Assembly: GCA_903928445.1 (NCBI GenBank)
Contig: CAIYRB010000097.1
Location: forward strand, 34,055 to 98,054
Source: an uncultured Pseudomonadota bacterium
GTDB lineage: Bacteria; Bdellovibrionota_B; Oligoflexia; Oligoflexales; CAIYRB01
Direction: 5' to 3'
Length of the DNA: 64,000 nucleotides
Positions 1-9,892 of the stretch are shown here, in pieces. The position numbers and the translations under genes were made by a program. Positions within the stretch are counted from its first letter, which is position 1. The number at the start of each line of letters is the position of its first letter. The notes beneath the pieces were generated by a model. It ran no database searches. It was not told the DNA's origin and saw nothing but the letters and a program-made list of their open reading frames with translations.

Positions 1-1
1 A

Positions 2-1953
<1,952 letters not shown>

Positions 1954-1957
<4 letters not shown>

Positions 1958-2337
1958 TAAGCCTCAAGGGAAAAAGGATTCTGCTGGTTGACGACGAGGC
2001 AGCCATACGCGACATGCTTAAGGAAGAATTTTTGCTGCTTGAGGCGACTATCGAGGAGGCCGACGGAGGCCATGCGGCGCTGGAAATGGTGAAAGCTGGC
2101 GATTACGACGCCGTCATCTCGGACGCCAAAATGCCGGAGGGAGACGGCCTTGAGCTAGTGGTGGAGATTAGACGATTGGGGCGTAGATTACCAAAAATCT
2201 TTCTATGCTCCGGGATGTCGGTTGGCGACTTAGGAAATGCCGCAGTTTCTTGTGTGGTCGCTGTTTTTGAGAAGCCTCTGGACTTCGAAAAAATCACCAA
2301 CCTAGTTGCTGCCTCGCTGGTGGACCCTACACCCTGA
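1954..2337 (+). CDS. Stand-alone response-regulator receiver protein
   Basis: This 127-residue protein is a single CheY-like receiver domain. The acidic pair is Asp13/Asp14 (LLVDDE), the phosphoacceptor is Asp57 in VISDAKMP, and the conserved Lys107 lies in FEKP. There is no DNA-binding or enzymatic output domain, so it should act by phosphorylation-dependent protein contact, or as a phosphate sink or relay step. The ATG overlaps the stop of the histidine kinase (ATGA), which implies translational coupling and makes that kinase the likely phosphodonor. Confidence 0.93.
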
Positions 2338-2382
2338 ACCTGGAGCGGGTGCCGACGCCCCTATCCAGACGGGATTTAACTT

Positions 2383-2402
2383 GTCGCTGGCGCGCCAGCG
2401 AC
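2383..2402. terminator. 20-bp perfect palindrome between convergent genes
   Basis: GTCGCTGG-CGCG-CCAGCGAC is a perfect palindrome that can fold as an 8-bp stem with a CGCG loop. It lies between the receiver gene (ends 2337, plus strand) and the fibrinogen-like lipoprotein gene (ends 2450, minus strand), where a bidirectional terminator would be expected. No run of T follows on either side, so it is either a weak intrinsic terminator or a protein-binding palindrome. Confidence 0.4.
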
Positions 2403-2449
2403 TAACTACCACATCAGGCGCAGTAGACATTGACCTGCCGGCCGATGCC

Positions 2450-3397
2450 TTATTTCACCCAGAGGCTCAGTTGCGACGGACCGGCAACGGTCCATCCGGC
2501 AGTCGAAGTACTTGGGGTCCACTGAATTCCATTGCCATAGTTGCAAGCGTGGAAAATCGTAGTGCTCAACGCTGCGGAGTAGCCACCATTGGGCGTACAA
2601 GAAAATTTAACTTGGCTGGGAGACGCATTGGCCGACAGCGTCCAATCGGTGGGCGCCGCGCCGTTGTTGAAAGCCTGGTTATTTAACAGTTTATAGGAGC
2701 GTAGCTGTGTAATCGGAAAGGTCGACGCGCTGATCACGTAGGTGCTTGCAGATGGCACCCCCGACGAAATGCGCACGGAGCTCGACGAGGTGGCCAACGC
2801 GACGACAATCGTGCTATTGAGCAGGCCCGCGGTGCTCAGCGCAGACAGACTATCGACCACGGGCGTGTTGCCTGTCCCGTTATTGCTGGCAATCAGCGTC
2901 CAACCGCCGCCATTATAAGTCATGTCACAATAATAGGAACCTGACCCAATCGCGCTGCCGGCCCCACCGGGCGTCAGCGTATAGACACCGTCCGCTGATG
3001 ACGGATTGGCAGCGAGAATCGCCGCACAAGTGCTATAGACCGGAGCAGGAGCAGGAGCAGGCGTTAACTCCGGAACCGGTGATGGAGCCGGGGCCTGAGT
3101 CGGACTAAGCGCGGGCGCGGGCGCAGGTGGCGTTCCAGTCAGAGCGGCGGGCGGCACCAAGGCTGGCGCCGCAGCAGCCGGCGCCACAGTGCTCGTGGGT
3201 GCCAAAGGTGCTGGCACGTTATTATTGGCAGAAGTCGTGCTAACGCCGGATGTGGGCTGCGACTCAGCAGATGACGCTGATTGCTGCGGCGGGCCCGCCG
3301 GCAGCGACGGGCCGCCGCAGCTTACGACGAGGGCGGCTGCGACGGCACAGATTCCGCAGGCCGTAGTGGACAAATCCTTTGGAATGATTGTCTTCAT
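2450..3397 (-). CDS. Fibrinogen C-terminal-like lipoprotein with Pro/Ala linker
   Basis: The start at 3397 is preferred over the upstream in-frame Met (3454) because GGAGG lies 9 nt upstream. It also gives a clean lipoprotein signal peptide ending LVVSC (lipobox Cys, then GG). About 90 residues rich in Pro, Ala, Ser and Thr follow. The C-terminal half opens with CAAILAANPSSADGVYTL and then YYCDMTYNGGGWTLI, the hallmark of fibrinogen-related domains (Cys, short spacer, Gly-Val-Tyr, Cys-Asp-Met, Gly-Gly-Gly-Trp). In animals and bacteria such domains bind carbohydrates or surfaces. A surface-exposed adhesin or lectin role is an inference. The gene ends at 2450, convergent with the two-component pair. 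Confidence is high for lipoprotein and domain type, low for ligand. Confidence 0.8.
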   Translation of the reverse strand: MKTIIPKDLSTTACGICAVAAALVVSCGGPSLPAGPPQQSASSAESQPTSGVSTTSANNNVPAPLAPTSTVAPAAAAPALVPPAALTGTPPAPAPALSPTQAPAPSPVPELTPAPAPAPVYSTCAAILAANPSSADGVYTLTPGGAGSAIGSGSYYCDMTYNGGGWTLIASNNGTGNTPVVDSLSALSTAGLLNSTIVVALATSSSSVRISSGVPSASTYVISASTFPITQLRSYKLLNNQAFNNGAAPTDWTLSANASPSQVKFSCTPNGGYSAALSTTIFHACNYGNGIQWTPSTSTAGWTVAGPSQLSLWVK

Positions 3398-3715
3398 CCG
3401 CCTTGACCTCCAGCGCCTGGGTTCGACTCGATACTTACACTCATCGGCCTTCATGACCCTGCGCTTTAGCGAAAACTTATTTACAAAGTAATAGCTATGA
3501 CTTTTGGGTGGTTACGACCTTCTTTTTGCCTTAAACTGCCGCGAATTGGTGCGTCTAAGCGGCCGCCCGCCCAAATAAAGACGTCAGCAAGCCGATCAAA
3601 AGTCAGTCGCTTGATCACCTCCTCGGGATCAGTGACCAAATTAGCTAGACCCTGGCGCGAAAGCGCCAGGGTCTAGCTAGTTCGTGGACCGTCTTACCGA
3701 GCTTTGTGTCTTGCC
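3398..3715. other. Intergenic region upstream of the fibrinogen-like lipoprotein
   Basis: This stretch of about 318 bases lies between two minus-strand genes. I see no convincing ORF or RNA gene. It contains the strong hairpin at 3642-3679, described separately, and must hold the promoter of the fibrinogen-like lipoprotein gene. I could not identify a clear -10/-35 pair. Confidence 0.5.
3642..3679 (-). terminator. 17-bp perfect hairpin with GAAA tetraloop
   Basis: Positions 3642-3658 and 3663-3679 are perfect reverse complements (17 bp), enclosing the loop GAAA, a GNRA tetraloop. The hairpin starts 37 bp beyond the stop of the VDE-like gene on the minus strand, so it is well placed to end that transcript. 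Only a weak AATTTGG follows in that direction, so it may instead be a transcript-stabilising or processing structure. Confidence 0.55.
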
Positions 3716-4516
3716 TCAATCCCCGCATCCTTCGACTCTAGACTGTTTAAAGTCGCCAATTCCGCCACCATATTGCTCCCGGGCGACATGGTCGATCTGC
3801 TGTAGAATACCTGGTGCAAGCTCACTCATAGCCGATTTAGTCAGGAGGACAGTGCCGTAGTCATAGCAGACCTGCCCGGCATCGATACAAACGTGGGCAA
3901 GCAGAGAGTCCGGCGTCAGATCTAGCAGGTACCAACGTTCGTGATAGCCGGAAAAATTTTCGTAGGCCACCTCCACGGCACCTGAATTGAGCCTGAGAAA
4001 GCTGCCATGGGCGCTGGTCAAGCGGCTGGCGCCGTTCAGCGTCAGTGGCACGGAAAAGTTTACTCGTATGAGCTGGCTCGCCTCTTTACCAGCGGCAAAA
4101 TCAAAGCGCTGGCAATCATAGTCGAATATATGGGTGCCGCCGTAGGAGGCAGCAAACCAATAGCTACCAGTTAGTTCTGGTAACGGCAGCGTCGGTCGGT
4201 TGCCATGCTCGTAGTTTGGCAGGATCGCAAAGCCAAGATCGACGCAGCGACTGTCAAAGACGCACTGGCTGGTCTTGTTGATGCGATCTGACTGGTAAAA
4301 GAATCCGCAGGTCGAGGGACATTTAATCTTGTCGTCTCCGCAGCCGCGGACACAGCCAAGCCAGTTGCGGCATTCCTCTTCGATGCCACACTGGAGCAAT
4401 GTGACGGCGCAGCTCTTTAGTAAACAGATCGGATCGTCTGCAGCAGGAGCGAAGGCAAAGGACCGGGTTGTGAGGAGTAGTCCGAGACTCATGACCATGG
4501 GTCGTAGGGTGTTCAT
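3716..4516 (-). CDS. Exported violaxanthin de-epoxidase (VDE)-like lipocalin, copy A
   Basis: The start at 4516 (GAGG 7 nt upstream) gives a 266-residue protein with an N-terminal signal peptide ending near SFAFA. Cysteines at 31, 36, 43, 49, 55, 59, 66, 70, 85 and 91 form a domain whose spacing copies the N-terminal disulfide domain of plant VDE. From memory the plant series is 9, 14, 21, 27, 33, 37, 46, 50, 65, 72; subtracting 22 gives 9, 14, 21, 27, 33, 37, 44, 48, 63, 69. A lipocalin-like part follows: LTGSYWF, then HIFDYDCQRFDF (plant: TFDAFDCQLHEF), RWYLL, and YDYGTVLLTKS near the end. A final Cys in EGCGD could pair with the DCQ Cys. In plants this family removes epoxides from xanthophylls. 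No carotenoid pathway is visible here, so the substrate is unknown. The gene is divergent from the SOUL lipoprotein gene. A paralogue lies at 61089. Confidence 0.85.
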   Translation of the reverse strand: MNTLRPMVMSLGLLLTTRSFAFAPAADDPICLLKSCAVTLLQCGIEEECRNWLGCVRGCGDDKIKCPSTCGFFYQSDRINKTSQCVFDSRCVDLGFAILPNYEHGNRPTLPLPELTGSYWFAASYGGTHIFDYDCQRFDFAAGKEASQLIRVNFSVPLTLNGASRLTSAHGSFLRLNSGAVEVAYENFSGYHERWYLLDLTPDSLLAHVCIDAGQVCYDYGTVLLTKSAMSELAPGILQQIDHVAREQYGGGIGDFKQSRVEGCGD

Positions 4517-4784
4517 GTTTTGCCTCAAAAAGTCGATTTGGTGACGGTGCGTGTGTCGCCGATCGATAGGATTTGCAACTGGCATCCTGCCTGTCTTCCT
4601 TTACAATTCCAACTGTCGTTGGCTTTTAATGGATATGTAAGCTAGTCCTTGATTCTGAGGCATGGGGATATCATGGGCGTCGGGAAAGCCGACTGGATAA
4701 CATAGTTTGTTGGTGACAGTAGGGGATTCGAGGATACATTCAGAGCAGCATAGTCGATCATACTACGCAACAAAGTCACCGCTG

Positions 4785-5405
4785 ATGAGGTCAAAGCTGC
4801 TAAACTTGCTTTTGGGTGTGGTTGCCGTACTTATAGGGTTGGAGGGATGTATGTCCGTTAAAACTCCCAAATACGATATCGCCACCAGCGACGACAGCAT
4901 CGAAGTGCGCCGTTACGAGCCGCTGATCGTCGCCGAGACCAAAGTCAGAGGCGAATTTGGTGACGCTGCGAATATTGGCTTTCGTCGGCTCGCCAACTAT
5001 ATCTTTGGCGGCAACAAGGCGCAGACAAAGATCGCCATGACCGCCCCCGTAGCGCAGACCGCATTCAGCGAAAAAATTGCGATGACGGCACCGGTCGCAC
5101 AATCCGAGGTTGATGGCGCCTTCGTCATCGCCTTTACGATGCCTGCAGATTACACGCTGGCTACCCTGCCAATACCGAACGATCCGTCCGTGACGCTACG
5201 GGCGGTACCAGCGCAAAAGGTCGCTGCCATACGCTTTTCGGGCTTTTGGAGCGAATCGCGATACAAGGAGCATCTGACCATACTCCAAGATTGGATGCAA
5301 GAACGCGGCTTCGCTGCGGCCGCTCCACCTACTTGGGCGCGCTATAATCCGCCTTGGACTCCGTGGTTTCTACGGCGCAATGAGATCTTGATCGATATCA
5401 GGTGA
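4785..5405 (+). CDS. SOUL family haem-binding lipoprotein
   Basis: Starting at the ATG at 4785 gives 206 residues with a lipoprotein signal (hydrophobic stretch, then GLEGC). The body is a SOUL/HBP domain: PKYDIATSDDSIEVRRYEP at the start, the doubled KIAMTAPV element typical of the family, and the C-terminal ARYNPPWTPWFLRRNEI. SOUL proteins bind tetrapyrroles or other hydrophobic ligands. A haem-related envelope role is plausible but not shown. No strong Shine-Dalgarno precedes 4785; a longer version from TTG at 4707 is possible but would bury the signal peptide. It is transcribed divergently from the VDE-like gene, across a 268-bp gap that must hold both promoters. Confidence 0.88.
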   Translation: MRSKLLNLLLGVVAVLIGLEGCMSVKTPKYDIATSDDSIEVRRYEPLIVAETKVRGEFGDAANIGFRRLANYIFGGNKAQTKIAMTAPVAQTAFSEKIAMTAPVAQSEVDGAFVIAFTMPADYTLATLPIPNDPSVTLRAVPAQKVAAIRFSGFWSESRYKEHLTILQDWMQERGFAAAAPPTWARYNPPWTPWFLRRNEILIDIR

Positions 5406-5617
5406 ATCACGTCCTGGGCGTCACTGACTAGGTCTCCTGGGAGCCAGGAAAGAGCGAGCTCCGAGCCGGTGTCTACACTCAATGCACTAGCTCGTATGAG
5501 CTTTACTAAGCCAGGATGACCTGGCGCTAGAAGCGGTCGGTTCGAATGTTAGAGCAGGCGACTGACCCCAAAGTTCCCAAAGTTCAAAAGTTCAAAATCT
5601 GCTGGCTGAGAGATCAG

Positions 5618-8431
5618 CTAGTTACAGCTAGTGACTGACCCCTTAGACAGCGCGTCTTGGATGATGCGCTTTTGCTCCAGCTCGTGCGCCTTGGCCGACC
5701 CTTCGGCAGGAGTGCCGCTGTTTTTGCGGCCGCTGTAGCTGAGCTTTTGGTTTGGTCTGAGGACCTCCAAGAGGCGCCCACGGACAAAATTCCAGCCGCC
5801 CATATTCTGCGGTTCCTCTTGGGCCCAAATGATCTCGTTGAGGCGTGGATAGGAGCCGAGTAGCGCCTCCATTTGGCCATAGGGAAAGGGATAGAGCTGT
5901 TCCAAGCGAATGATGGGTACGCCAGTGTATTCTTTTTGTTCGGTTCGAGCTTTGATCAGATCGTAGTAGATCTTGCCGCTGCAAAAGACCACGCGCTCGA
6001 CCTGGTCCTTGCCGGCCGTGGCATCGTCCAGCACCTCTTGAAAGCGACTGCTTTCAAAGTCGGCGAGCGGCGAAATACAAAGTGGATCGCGCAGTAAACT
6101 CTTTGGCGTCATCACCACCAGAGGCTTGCGGAATTCACGATGCAGCTGACGGCGCAGTGCATGGTAGTGCTGCGCCGGCGTCGACGGAATGACCACCTGG
6201 ATATTGAGATTGCCGCACAGTTGCAGGAACCGCTCGGGGCGCACACTCGAGTGTTCGGGGCCCTGACCTTCATGGCCATGAGGGAGCAGTAAAACCAATG
6301 AGCAGGTCTGTTTCCACTTGGCCTCGGAGGCCGATAGGAACTGATCGATGACGATTTGCGCGCCGTTGGCGAAGTCACCAAACTGCGCCTCCCAGGCGAC
6401 AAAACCCTCTGGGTCAGCCACGGAGTAGCCAAATTCAAAGCCTAGACAGCCCTGCTCTGACAGCGGGCTGTTGATCACATTGACGGCGCCTTGATTCGCG
6501 CTCAGGTGATTCAGCGGTTCGTAGCGTTGATTGGTTTCAAAGTCCGTATAGACGGCATGCCGGCTGGTAAAGGTGCCGCGTTGCGCGTCTTGACCGGTAA
6601 AGCGCACATGGTGGCCTTCCAGCGCCAAGGTGCTAAGTGCCAGTAGTTCGCCAAGCCCCCAGTCTACCGCACCCTTGCCTTCGACCATTTTCTGCCGGTT
6701 TTCGAGCAAGCGAGCGAGCTTGGGATGTGGGGTGAAACCCGTCGGGACCCGGGTCACCTTTTGCACGATGTCACGGAGTTGGGCCGCTGCCACACCGGTT
6801 TCGACCGGGCGCGCGACATCTTCGCGGCTTGCCTTCTTGTAGGGTAGGCTCTTTTGCAGCGAGGCCGGAATGATCGGCGCTGGAATCTGCGGCGTTTTTT
6901 TACCGTGAACGGCATCGTAGGCGGCCTGCATTACATCGCGGAACTCACTCGCCTCCTTTTCAACATCGGCAATCGTCAAGACGCCCTCGGCGACGAGTTG
7001 GTCACCGTAGCTTTTAAACACCGTCGGGTGAGAGGCGATATTGCGGTACATCAGCGGCTGAGTGAATGCGGGCTCATCGCCCTCATTGTGACCATGCCGA
7101 CGGTAGCCGATGAGGTCGATGATGATATCGCGCTGGAACTTCTGACGGAAAGCCATCGCCAAGCGGCCACACCAGTTCACCGCTTCCGGATCATCGGCAT
7201 TGACGTGCAACACCGGGGCCCGGATCATCTTGGCGATATCAGAGCTGTAGTTGGTCGAGCGGCTTTCGGTAGGCTCAGTCGTAAAACCGATTTGGTTGTT
7301 GGTGATGATGTGTAGCGTACCGCCGGTGGTGTACCCGGTTAGCTGCGACAGGTTCAGAGTCTCAGCGACGGTCCCTTGGCCGACAAAAGAGGCATCGCCG
7401 TGCATCAAGATGGGCAACACGCGGCGGCGCTCACTATCGCCGAGCAGGCGCTGGCGAGCACGGGCGAAGCCCTCGACAACAGGGTTAACAACTTCGAGAT
7501 GACTTGGATTTGGCGACAGGTACAGACGGACCCGGTCACCATTCATCGTCCCCACTTCGCTGGCAAAGCCCATGTGGTACTTGACGTCGCCGTCGATGTC
7601 GTAGGGATTATATTCGGTGCCTTCGAACTGATTAAGCATCAGCTCGTAGCTCTTACCGAGGAAGTTCACCAGCACGTTTAAGCGACCGCGGTGGGCCATG
7701 CCTAAACAAATCTCTTCGACGCCCAACTTAACGCCGTCAGCAGCAACGAGGTCTAGCAAGGGAATGAGGGTGTCGAGGCCTTCGAGAGAGAAGCGCTTGG
7801 TGCCGATGTAGCGACGACCGAGAAACTGCTCAAAGCCCTCAGCCTGAGCTAGCTTGCGCAGAATTTGCTTCTTCTCTTGCACGGTCAGGGTTGGCTTGTT
7901 GCGACAACTCTCCATCTGATCTTGCAACCAGGTCACGGTGGTGATGTCGTTGACTTCGCGGAAGTCAGCGCCAATGCGGCCGCAGTAGGTTGAGGACAGC
8001 AGGGCATTGATGTCGGGAAAGGTCATCGCCCGCTCGGGCAAGTTGGCCGGATGAAACAAACGCACCGGACTCACCGTCTGCAGACCATGAGCCGCAGGCA
8101 GCATGTCACTGGCAATCCCAGGCGCCGAGGCTAGCGGATTCAAATGCGCCGATAAATGCCCAAGGCGGCGGTAGGCGTTGATAAAGGCCTCGACCTTTGC
8201 CGTGTCGTGGTCTTCCGCGGGAGTGGCACCGCCGCCACTGGGAGCACTCATGGCCCCGACCAATGGATCACCGGCGGCGGCGAAGTCATAACCGGCAAAG
8301 AACTGCTGCCAGGTTACGTCGACGCTGTTCGGATCCTGCTTATAAGCGGCATACATCCGCTCTAGGAAAGCCACGTTGGTGGCGGTGGCAAAGCTAAACT
8401 TTGATGATCCTGAGGCCTCTTGCTGAGACAT
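5618..8431 (-). CDS. sucA: 2-oxoglutarate dehydrogenase E1 component
   Basis: This 937-residue protein has the usual length of thiamine-diphosphate E1o. It catalyses oxidative decarboxylation of 2-oxoglutarate and transfers succinyl to lipoyl-E2 in the TCA cycle. Landmarks are the N-terminal E2-contact segment (NVAFLERMYAAYKQDP), GMAHRGRLNVLVNFLG, GDASFVGQGTVAETL, NNQIGFTT, GHNEGDEPAFTQPLMY, HEGQGPEHSSVRPERFLQL and EEPQNMGGW. It is the last gene of a three-gene minus-strand operon: lpdA ends 52 bp upstream, at 8484. The order E2-E3-E1 is unusual. Downstream of the stop lies a short AAAGTTC-type repeat (about 5570-5597) but no clear terminator. Confidence 0.98.
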   Translation of the reverse strand: MSQQEASGSSKFSFATATNVAFLERMYAAYKQDPNSVDVTWQQFFAGYDFAAAGDPLVGAMSAPSGGGATPAEDHDTAKVEAFINAYRRLGHLSAHLNPLASAPGIASDMLPAAHGLQTVSPVRLFHPANLPERAMTFPDINALLSSTYCGRIGADFREVNDITTVTWLQDQMESCRNKPTLTVQEKKQILRKLAQAEGFEQFLGRRYIGTKRFSLEGLDTLIPLLDLVAADGVKLGVEEICLGMAHRGRLNVLVNFLGKSYELMLNQFEGTEYNPYDIDGDVKYHMGFASEVGTMNGDRVRLYLSPNPSHLEVVNPVVEGFARARQRLLGDSERRRVLPILMHGDASFVGQGTVAETLNLSQLTGYTTGGTLHIITNNQIGFTTEPTESRSTNYSSDIAKMIRAPVLHVNADDPEAVNWCGRLAMAFRQKFQRDIIIDLIGYRRHGHNEGDEPAFTQPLMYRNIASHPTVFKSYGDQLVAEGVLTIADVEKEASEFRDVMQAAYDAVHGKKTPQIPAPIIPASLQKSLPYKKASREDVARPVETGVAAAQLRDIVQKVTRVPTGFTPHPKLARLLENRQKMVEGKGAVDWGLGELLALSTLALEGHHVRFTGQDAQRGTFTSRHAVYTDFETNQRYEPLNHLSANQGAVNVINSPLSEQGCLGFEFGYSVADPEGFVAWEAQFGDFANGAQIVIDQFLSASEAKWKQTCSLVLLLPHGHEGQGPEHSSVRPERFLQLCGNLNIQVVIPSTPAQHYHALRRQLHREFRKPLVVMTPKSLLRDPLCISPLADFESSRFQEVLDDATAGKDQVERVVFCSGKIYYDLIKARTEQKEYTGVPIIRLEQLYPFPYGQMEALLGSYPRLNEIIWAQEEPQNMGGWNFVRGRLLEVLRPNQKLSYSGRKNSGTPAEGSAKAHELEQKRIIQDALSKGSVTSCN

Positions 8432-8483
8432 GCTTTATGATCCTTTAGCGACTTCCCAGTCACTACTACCAATGGCTGGGCGT

Positions 8484-9887
8484 TCAGATATGGATACTTC
8501 GCTTGTCGACACCAAGGGCCGCTTCCTTAACACTCTCGGATAAAGTCGGGTGGGCATGGGTCGATCTGGCGATATCCTCCGCACTGGCTCCGAACTCGAT
8601 CGCAACGACTAGTTCGGCAATTAGTTCAGAGGCATTCGGGCCTAAGATATGCGCGCCGACGATGCGATCGGACTTGGCATCGGCGATGATTTTAACGAAT
8701 CCTTCGGTGTTACCAAAGGCTTTTGCCCGGCCGTTGGCGAGGAAGGGAAACTTGCCGACCTTGACGGCCAGACCTTGTTGCTTGGCCGCCTCTTCGCTCA
8801 GGCCGACTGCGGCAACCTCCGGCCAAGTGTAAACAACCCCCGGAATAGCCTCGTAGTTTACATGTCCGGCACGTCCAGCAATAAGCTCGGCGCAGGCCAC
8901 GCCTTCGTCTTCACTTTTATGCGCCAGCATCGGTCCACGGATCACGTCGCCGATCGCCCAGACGCCAGCCACCGGGGTCCTATAGTGTTCATCCACTGGT
9001 ACTTTGCCGCCGGCTTCTAGCTTTAAGCCAATGGCTTCAATGTTTAAACCTTCTGTATAGGCGCGGCGACCAACCGCTACGAGCATCCGGTCGCCTTTAA
9101 TTTCAACCGTACTACCGTCGGCTTTTTGGCAAACGGCGGTGACTTCACCATTGGCCTTGCGGGTTTCCACCAGTTTGGTCTCGAGGTGAAAGCTGACGCC
9201 TTCCTTTTGCATGATCTTCAGCAGGCCCTTGCTGAGCTCCAAGTCCATCCCGGGAAGGATCGTCGTCAGTGCCTCGATCACCGTAACCTCGGCGCCGAGG
9301 CGACGCCAGACGCTACCCATTTCCAGACCGATCACGCCGCCACCGACCACGATGAGGTGCTTAGGCACCGAGGCGAACTTGAGGGCTCCCGTCGAGCTGA
9401 CGATCTGCTCGCGATCAAACTTGGCCGGCGGAATCTCAATCGGCTTACTGCCAGTGGCGATGACGATATTTTTGGCTTTGTAGGTGACCTCACCCTCGGC
9501 ACCGACGACTTTCACCGTCGTACTATCGACAAAGCTGCCGCGTCCTTTGAGCCAGGTCACTTTGTTCTTTTTAAACAAGCCCGCAACGCCGCCGGTCAAG
9601 CCCTTGACGATTTCGTCTTTGCGTTTGAGCATGGTCGGCAAGTCCAAGCTAGTCTTCTCGACTTTGACGCCGTGCTTCGCCAAGTCATGGAGCGTATGCG
9701 AGTAGTACTCGCTTGATTGCAGTAGCGCCTTACTTGGGATGCAGCCGACGTTCAAGCAGGTACCACCAAGCGACTGCTCGTACTCGACGCAGGCGGTGTT
9801 CAGTCCAAGCTGCGCCGCGCGTATCGCACAGACATAGCCACCGGGACCGGAGCCGATCACGATCACGTCAAATTCTTGTGCCGCCAT
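8484..9887 (-). CDS. lpdA: Dihydrolipoyl dehydrogenase (E3)
   Basis: This 467-residue flavoprotein disulfide reductase re-oxidises the dihydrolipoyl arm of E2, using FAD and NAD. It shows the FAD-binding GSGPGGYVCAIRAAQLG, the redox-active disulfide GGTCLNVGCIPSK, an NAD-binding GGGVIGLEMG, the second FAD motif AIGDV, and the C-terminal HAHPTLSE carrying the catalytic His-Glu pair. It lies between sucB (ends 5 nt upstream at 9893) and sucA in one operon, so its main partner is the 2-oxoglutarate dehydrogenase complex. It may be shared with pyruvate dehydrogenase or glycine cleavage. Confidence 0.98.
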   Translation of the reverse strand: MAAQEFDVIVIGSGPGGYVCAIRAAQLGLNTACVEYEQSLGGTCLNVGCIPSKALLQSSEYYSHTLHDLAKHGVKVEKTSLDLPTMLKRKDEIVKGLTGGVAGLFKKNKVTWLKGRGSFVDSTTVKVVGAEGEVTYKAKNIVIATGSKPIEIPPAKFDREQIVSSTGALKFASVPKHLIVVGGGVIGLEMGSVWRRLGAEVTVIEALTTILPGMDLELSKGLLKIMQKEGVSFHLETKLVETRKANGEVTAVCQKADGSTVEIKGDRMLVAVGRRAYTEGLNIEAIGLKLEAGGKVPVDEHYRTPVAGVWAIGDVIRGPMLAHKSEDEGVACAELIAGRAGHVNYEAIPGVVYTWPEVAAVGLSEEAAKQQGLAVKVGKFPFLANGRAKAFGNTEGFVKIIADAKSDRIVGAHILGPNASELIAELVVAIEFGASAEDIARSTHAHPTLSESVKEAALGVDKRSIHI

Positions 9888-9892
9888 GGACC

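Noticed and set aside
5538..5560. GGTTCGAAT, similar to a tRNA T-loop
   Set aside because: No matching T-stem, acceptor or anticodon arm around it on either strand.
5570..5597. AAAGTTC repeats downstream of sucA
   Set aside because: Only about four short, irregular copies; no CRISPR-like spacing or other structure.
6854..7315. Open frame of 153 codons on the plus strand
   Set aside because: Antisense to sucA, which is fully conserved; no ribosome site and Arg/His-rich composition typical of a shadow frame.
9126..9716. Open frame of 196 codons on the plus strand
   Set aside because: Antisense to lpdA; arises from codon bias of the real gene.
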